A stretch of DNA of 63,935 nucleotides. It comes from Sphingopyxis sp. MSC1_008. Its GTDB lineage: Bacteria > Pseudomonadota > Alphaproteobacteria > Sphingomonadales > Sphingomonadaceae. The first letter of the stretch is position 1. Each line of letters starts with the position of its first letter. Position numbers and translations under genes: made by a program. Shown one piece after another: positions 61,449-63,935 of the stretch. The notes below the pieces were generated by a model. That model saw nothing but the letters and a program-made list of their open reading frames with translations, had not been told where the DNA came from and ran no database searches. Where the stretch lies: positions 1 to 63,935 of the forward strand of contig NZ_JALPRD010000020.1 of the NCBI RefSeq assembly GCF_023197165.1, read 5' to 3'.

Positions 61449-63646
61449 GCCAGCAACTCCTTCGCGGCCGCATAGATGGTATCGCGGCTCGGCAAGGTGA
61501 GCGTCGCCGCGCGGCCGAGCGGGATGAAGCTGTCGTCGGCGGCGATGCGCGCGAGCTTCTTGCCCGGCGTGCGCTCGACGAAGGTCGCCATCAGCGCCTC
61601 GCTCTGCGATCCCGTGATGCGGCATTCGTCGACGATCAGAATGCGTTTCGCATCGCCGACCGCGGCGACGAGCTTCTCTTCGTCGACCGGGCCGAGCCAG
61701 CGCAGGTCGATCACCCGCGCCTTGACGCCGTCGGCCGCGAGCAGCTTTTCGGCCTGACGCGACAGGTAATAGCCGTTGCCATAGGTGACGATAGCGAGGT
61801 CGGTGCCCCGCCCATGCACCCCGACGTCGCCGAAGCGGATCGGTGTTTCCGAACCCGGCGCTTCGTAGGTGCTGGTCCACAGGCCGTCGCCTTCTTCGTG
61901 CAAGTCGCGCGTCATATAAAGCGCGATCGGCTCGACAAAGACGATAACGCGCTGTTCTTCGCGCGCGAGCCGCACGCATTCGCGCAGCATCGCGACCGCA
62001 TCGCGCCCGTTCGACGGCACCGCGAGGATCACCCCCGGAATGTCGCGGAAGACGGCGAGGCTGTTGTCGTTGTGGAAATGGCCGCCAAAACCCTTCTGGT
62101 AGCCGAGCCCCGCGATGCGCAGCACCATCGGGTTGGTGTATTTCCCGTCCGAAAAGAAGCTGAGTGTCGCCGCTTCGCCGCGGATCTGGTCCTCGGCATT
62201 GTGGACATAAGCGAGGAACTGGATTTCGGGCATTGGCAGAAAGTCGTTGTGCGCCATGCCGATCGCGAGCCCGAGGATCGCCTGTTCGTCGAGCAATGTA
62301 TTGACGACGCGTGCCGAACCGAAGCGCTGGTGGAGCTTGGCCGTCACATTATAGACGCCGCCCTTCGGGCCGACATCCTCACCCGCGACGACGATCTCCT
62401 TGTGCGCGAGCATCAGGTCGGCGAGCGCCCAGCTCAAAAGCCGCGCCATATGCTGCGGCTTGTCCATCACGCCGGCGTCGCTGCCGAACATCGCCTTGCG
62501 ATCCTCGTCCGACGGCGTGTTGGCGCGCGCCACTTCGCGCTTCGGCGGAATGAGGCTTTCCATCACATGCTTCGGAGTGGTGATCTTGGGGCGAAGGATT
62601 GCCGCTTCGGCCTGCCGCGCGAGCGTCGCGCCAATATCCTCATAGGCAGCGGCGATTTCGGCGGGCGACATCCAGCCATGTTCGGCCATCAGCGCCGCGC
62701 CCGCAAGCAACGGATCGCGCGCTTCGTCGGCCTCGATCAGTGCCTTGGGCAAATAGGCGCCCTGCACGTCGGAACCGGCGTGACCATAGAGGCGCACCGT
62801 CGCCATATGGAGGAAGACGGGCTTGCGGGTGCGACGTGCATAATCGGCGGCTTCGGCGGCACCGGCATAGGCCGAGACGAGGTCGGTGCCGTCGCATTTG
62901 ATATAGTGGAGCCCCGCGCGGTGGCGGAACTGCGCCTCGATCCAGCCCGTCGGGGTGCGCGTCGAAATACCGATGCCATTGTCTTCGCACAGGAAGATAA
63001 GCGGCATCGGCGAGCCCTGGAACGCCGCCCAGCCCGCGGTGTTGAACGCGCCCTGCGCGGTCGAATGGTTCGCCGACGCATCGCCGAAGCTCGTCAGCAC
63101 GACGGCGTCGTCGGGAAGCGGCAGCCCGGTCATGCCCAGCCGGCGCGCGATGCCGATCGAAAAGGCCGCGCCGACCGCCTTCGGCAAATGCGAAGCGATC
63201 GTCGAGGTCTGCGGCGGGATATTGAGCGGCTTCGATCCGATCACCTTGTGCCGCCCGCCTGAGATCGGGTCTTCGGATGAGGCCGCAAAGCTCAGCAGCA
63301 TGTCCCACGTCGGTGTGCCGCCGGGAAGCTGGCGCGACCGGTGGAGCTGAAACGCGTTCGAGCGATAATGGAGGAATGCAATGTCGGTGACGCGCAGCGC
63401 CGCGGCGACCGCGGCATTCCCCTCATGCCCCGACGATCCGATCGTATAAAAGCCCTCCCCGCGCGCCTGCAGATGGCGCGACAGCCGGTCCATCTGGCGG
63501 CTGGTGAGCTGCGACACGAAGATATCGGTCGCTTGCGCACGCGACAGGCCGGCCACCGCGGGATCGGGCGCGTCGGCGCGATCGGGCAATCGTCCTTCGG
63601 CCAGAGCCGCGAGGAATTTTTCATGCACCGCCTGCGCTGCGTCCAC
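61445..63646 (-). CDS. Fused alpha/beta thiamine-diphosphate 2-oxoacid dehydrogenase E1
   Basis: Encodes 733 residues. The first half is E1-alpha (about 20-370) with the ThDP/Mg motif GDASAN at 188-193 and EDN at 221-223. The second half (about 395-733) is E1-beta, with VAGEDVGPKGGVYNVTAKL, LDEQAILGLAIGMA and FVEPIALYM. Such alpha-beta fusions are known for branched-chain 2-oxoacid dehydrogenases. Substrate unknown; decarboxylation of a 2-oxoacid is sure from the family. GTG 63646 is chosen as GGAGG lies 6-7 bases upstream; an ATG at 63769 would add 41 unlikely residues. No E2 or E3 gene is nearby. The partner is the acyltransferase gene overlapping its stop. Confidence 0.9.
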   Translation of the reverse strand: MDAAQAVHEKFLAALAEGRLPDRADAPDPAVAGLSRAQATDIFVSQLTSRQMDRLSRHLQARGEGFYTIGSSGHEGNAAVAAALRVTDIAFLHYRSNAFQLHRSRQLPGGTPTWDMLLSFAASSEDPISGGRHKVIGSKPLNIPPQTSTIASHLPKAVGAAFSIGIARRLGMTGLPLPDDAVVLTSFGDASANHSTAQGAFNTAGWAAFQGSPMPLIFLCEDNGIGISTRTPTGWIEAQFRHRAGLHYIKCDGTDLVSAYAGAAEAADYARRTRKPVFLHMATVRLYGHAGSDVQGAYLPKALIEADEARDPLLAGAALMAEHGWMSPAEIAAAYEDIGATLARQAEAAILRPKITTPKHVMESLIPPKREVARANTPSDEDRKAMFGSDAGVMDKPQHMARLLSWALADLMLAHKEIVVAGEDVGPKGGVYNVTAKLHQRFGSARVVNTLLDEQAILGLAIGMAHNDFLPMPEIQFLAYVHNAEDQIRGEAATLSFFSDGKYTNPMVLRIAGLGYQKGFGGHFHNDNSLAVFRDIPGVILAVPSNGRDAVAMLRECVRLAREEQRVIVFVEPIALYMTRDLHEEGDGLWTSTYEAPGSETPIRFGDVGVHGRGTDLAIVTYGNGYYLSRQAEKLLAADGVKARVIDLRWLGPVDEEKLVAAVGDAKRILIVDECRITGSQSEALMATFVERTPGKKLARIAADDSFIPLGRAATLTLPSRDTIYAAAKELLA

Positions 63647-63778
63647 CTTCGTCCTCCGTCTGATATCTCCGCGCGCTAGAACGGGGCAGTTTCGCACGCA
63701 AGCATGTCTTGCCTTCGCGATGAGGCTCGCGCTACCACTTACCGCGATGATCGACCGGGGCGGGACCACAATTTCAAC

Positions 63779-63935
63779 ATGATATCGATGTGGATCGCCC
63801 AGGCGTCGGCCGCGTCCGAACCACCCGGCGCCAATGCGGGCGGGGGATGGCTGATCGATCCCGAACTCGTCGATCCGGGCTATAGCCAGACGATCGCCGG
63901 CGGCGAAATCCAGACCGCCTTTCCGCCCCCGCCAC
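63779..63935 (+). CDS. Start of a plus-strand gene cut off by the window end
   Basis: The first 52 codons run from ATG 63779 (or 63788) to the window edge with no stop. They begin MISMWIAQASAASEPPGANA, contain WLIDPELVDPGYSQTI and end in a run of Pro, which suggests a soluble linker before a further domain, perhaps a membrane or envelope protein. It is divergent from the E1 gene. No family can be named from this part. Confidence 0.45.
   Translation, partial: MISMWIAQASAASEPPGANAGGGWLIDPELVDPGYSQTIAGGEIQTAFPPPP

Overview
The window is about 64 kb of GC-rich DNA from an alphaproteobacterium, most likely a sphingomonad close to Sphingopyxis or Sphingomonas. The reasons are codon and base composition, a tonB-exbB-exbD-exbD operon, FecI/FecR-controlled TonB-dependent receptors, a short (type A-like) PutA with a divergent Lrp-type regulator, many S9 peptidases and MFS genes of sphingomonad style, and the hom / glpX / recJ gene set. 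The genus is inference; no 16S or ribosomal protein gene is present.

Region 1 (1-20 kb) is mostly housekeeping and stress metabolism: a lipoprotein (cut by the window edge) with a multihaem cytochrome c, NADP-type glutamate dehydrogenase, a TPR/CcmI-like membrane protein, PutA with its Lrp-type regulator, tRNA-Gly(CCC), a transglutaminase-like protease, two MFS transporters, a CinA/MoaB-like protein, GST, GNAT, Bax-inhibitor-1 protein, 2'-5' RNA ligase, a low-molecular-weight phosphatase, lipoprotein SodC, and the TonB energising operon on the minus strand.

Region 2 (20-33 kb) holds homoserine dehydrogenase, class II fructose-bisphosphatase and RecJ. Between them lie accessory genes: membrane proteins of unknown role, a flavodoxin-like reductase, a secreted SdsA-type alkylsulfatase and a pair of bPH2-domain membrane proteins. 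A VOC protein and tRNA-Glu(TTC) close the region. Several long intergenic palindromic repeats are found in regions 1 and 2.

Region 3 (33.1-48.9 kb), between tRNA-Glu(TTC) and tRNA-Glu(CTC), is the most striking. It has a LuxR-type response regulator, divergent from an OmpR-type regulator/histidine kinase pair. Next comes a 2,853-residue secreted protein with an animal-type haem peroxidase domain, Ig/cadherin-like domains, several blocks of RTX calcium-binding repeats and an Asp/His-rich linker. A dedicated type I secretion ABC transporter and HlyD-type adaptor follow. A tRNA 3' fragment sits just beyond the right-hand tRNA.

Region 4 (49-60.3 kb) is a signal-controlled outer-membrane uptake locus: ECF sigma factor, FecR, TonB-dependent receptor with an STN signalling domain, a small secreted four-cysteine protein, and a second receptor, all on the minus strand. 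A secreted prolyl-oligopeptidase-family peptidase and a LuxR protein with a receiver lacking the phospho-acceptor Asp diverge from them. The sigma operon and the STN receptor share an exact bipartite promoter-like motif (GGGCGCA-N15-CGTCTT). The TonB/ExbBD complex encoded at 17-20 kb could energise both receptors.

Region 5 (60.4-63.9 kb) is a two-gene operon of a fused alpha/beta thiamine-diphosphate 2-oxoacid dehydrogenase E1 and a malonyl-CoA:ACP transacylase-like protein, an unusual pairing, then the start of a truncated plus-strand gene. All functions are read from sequence motifs by eye; no database search was run.
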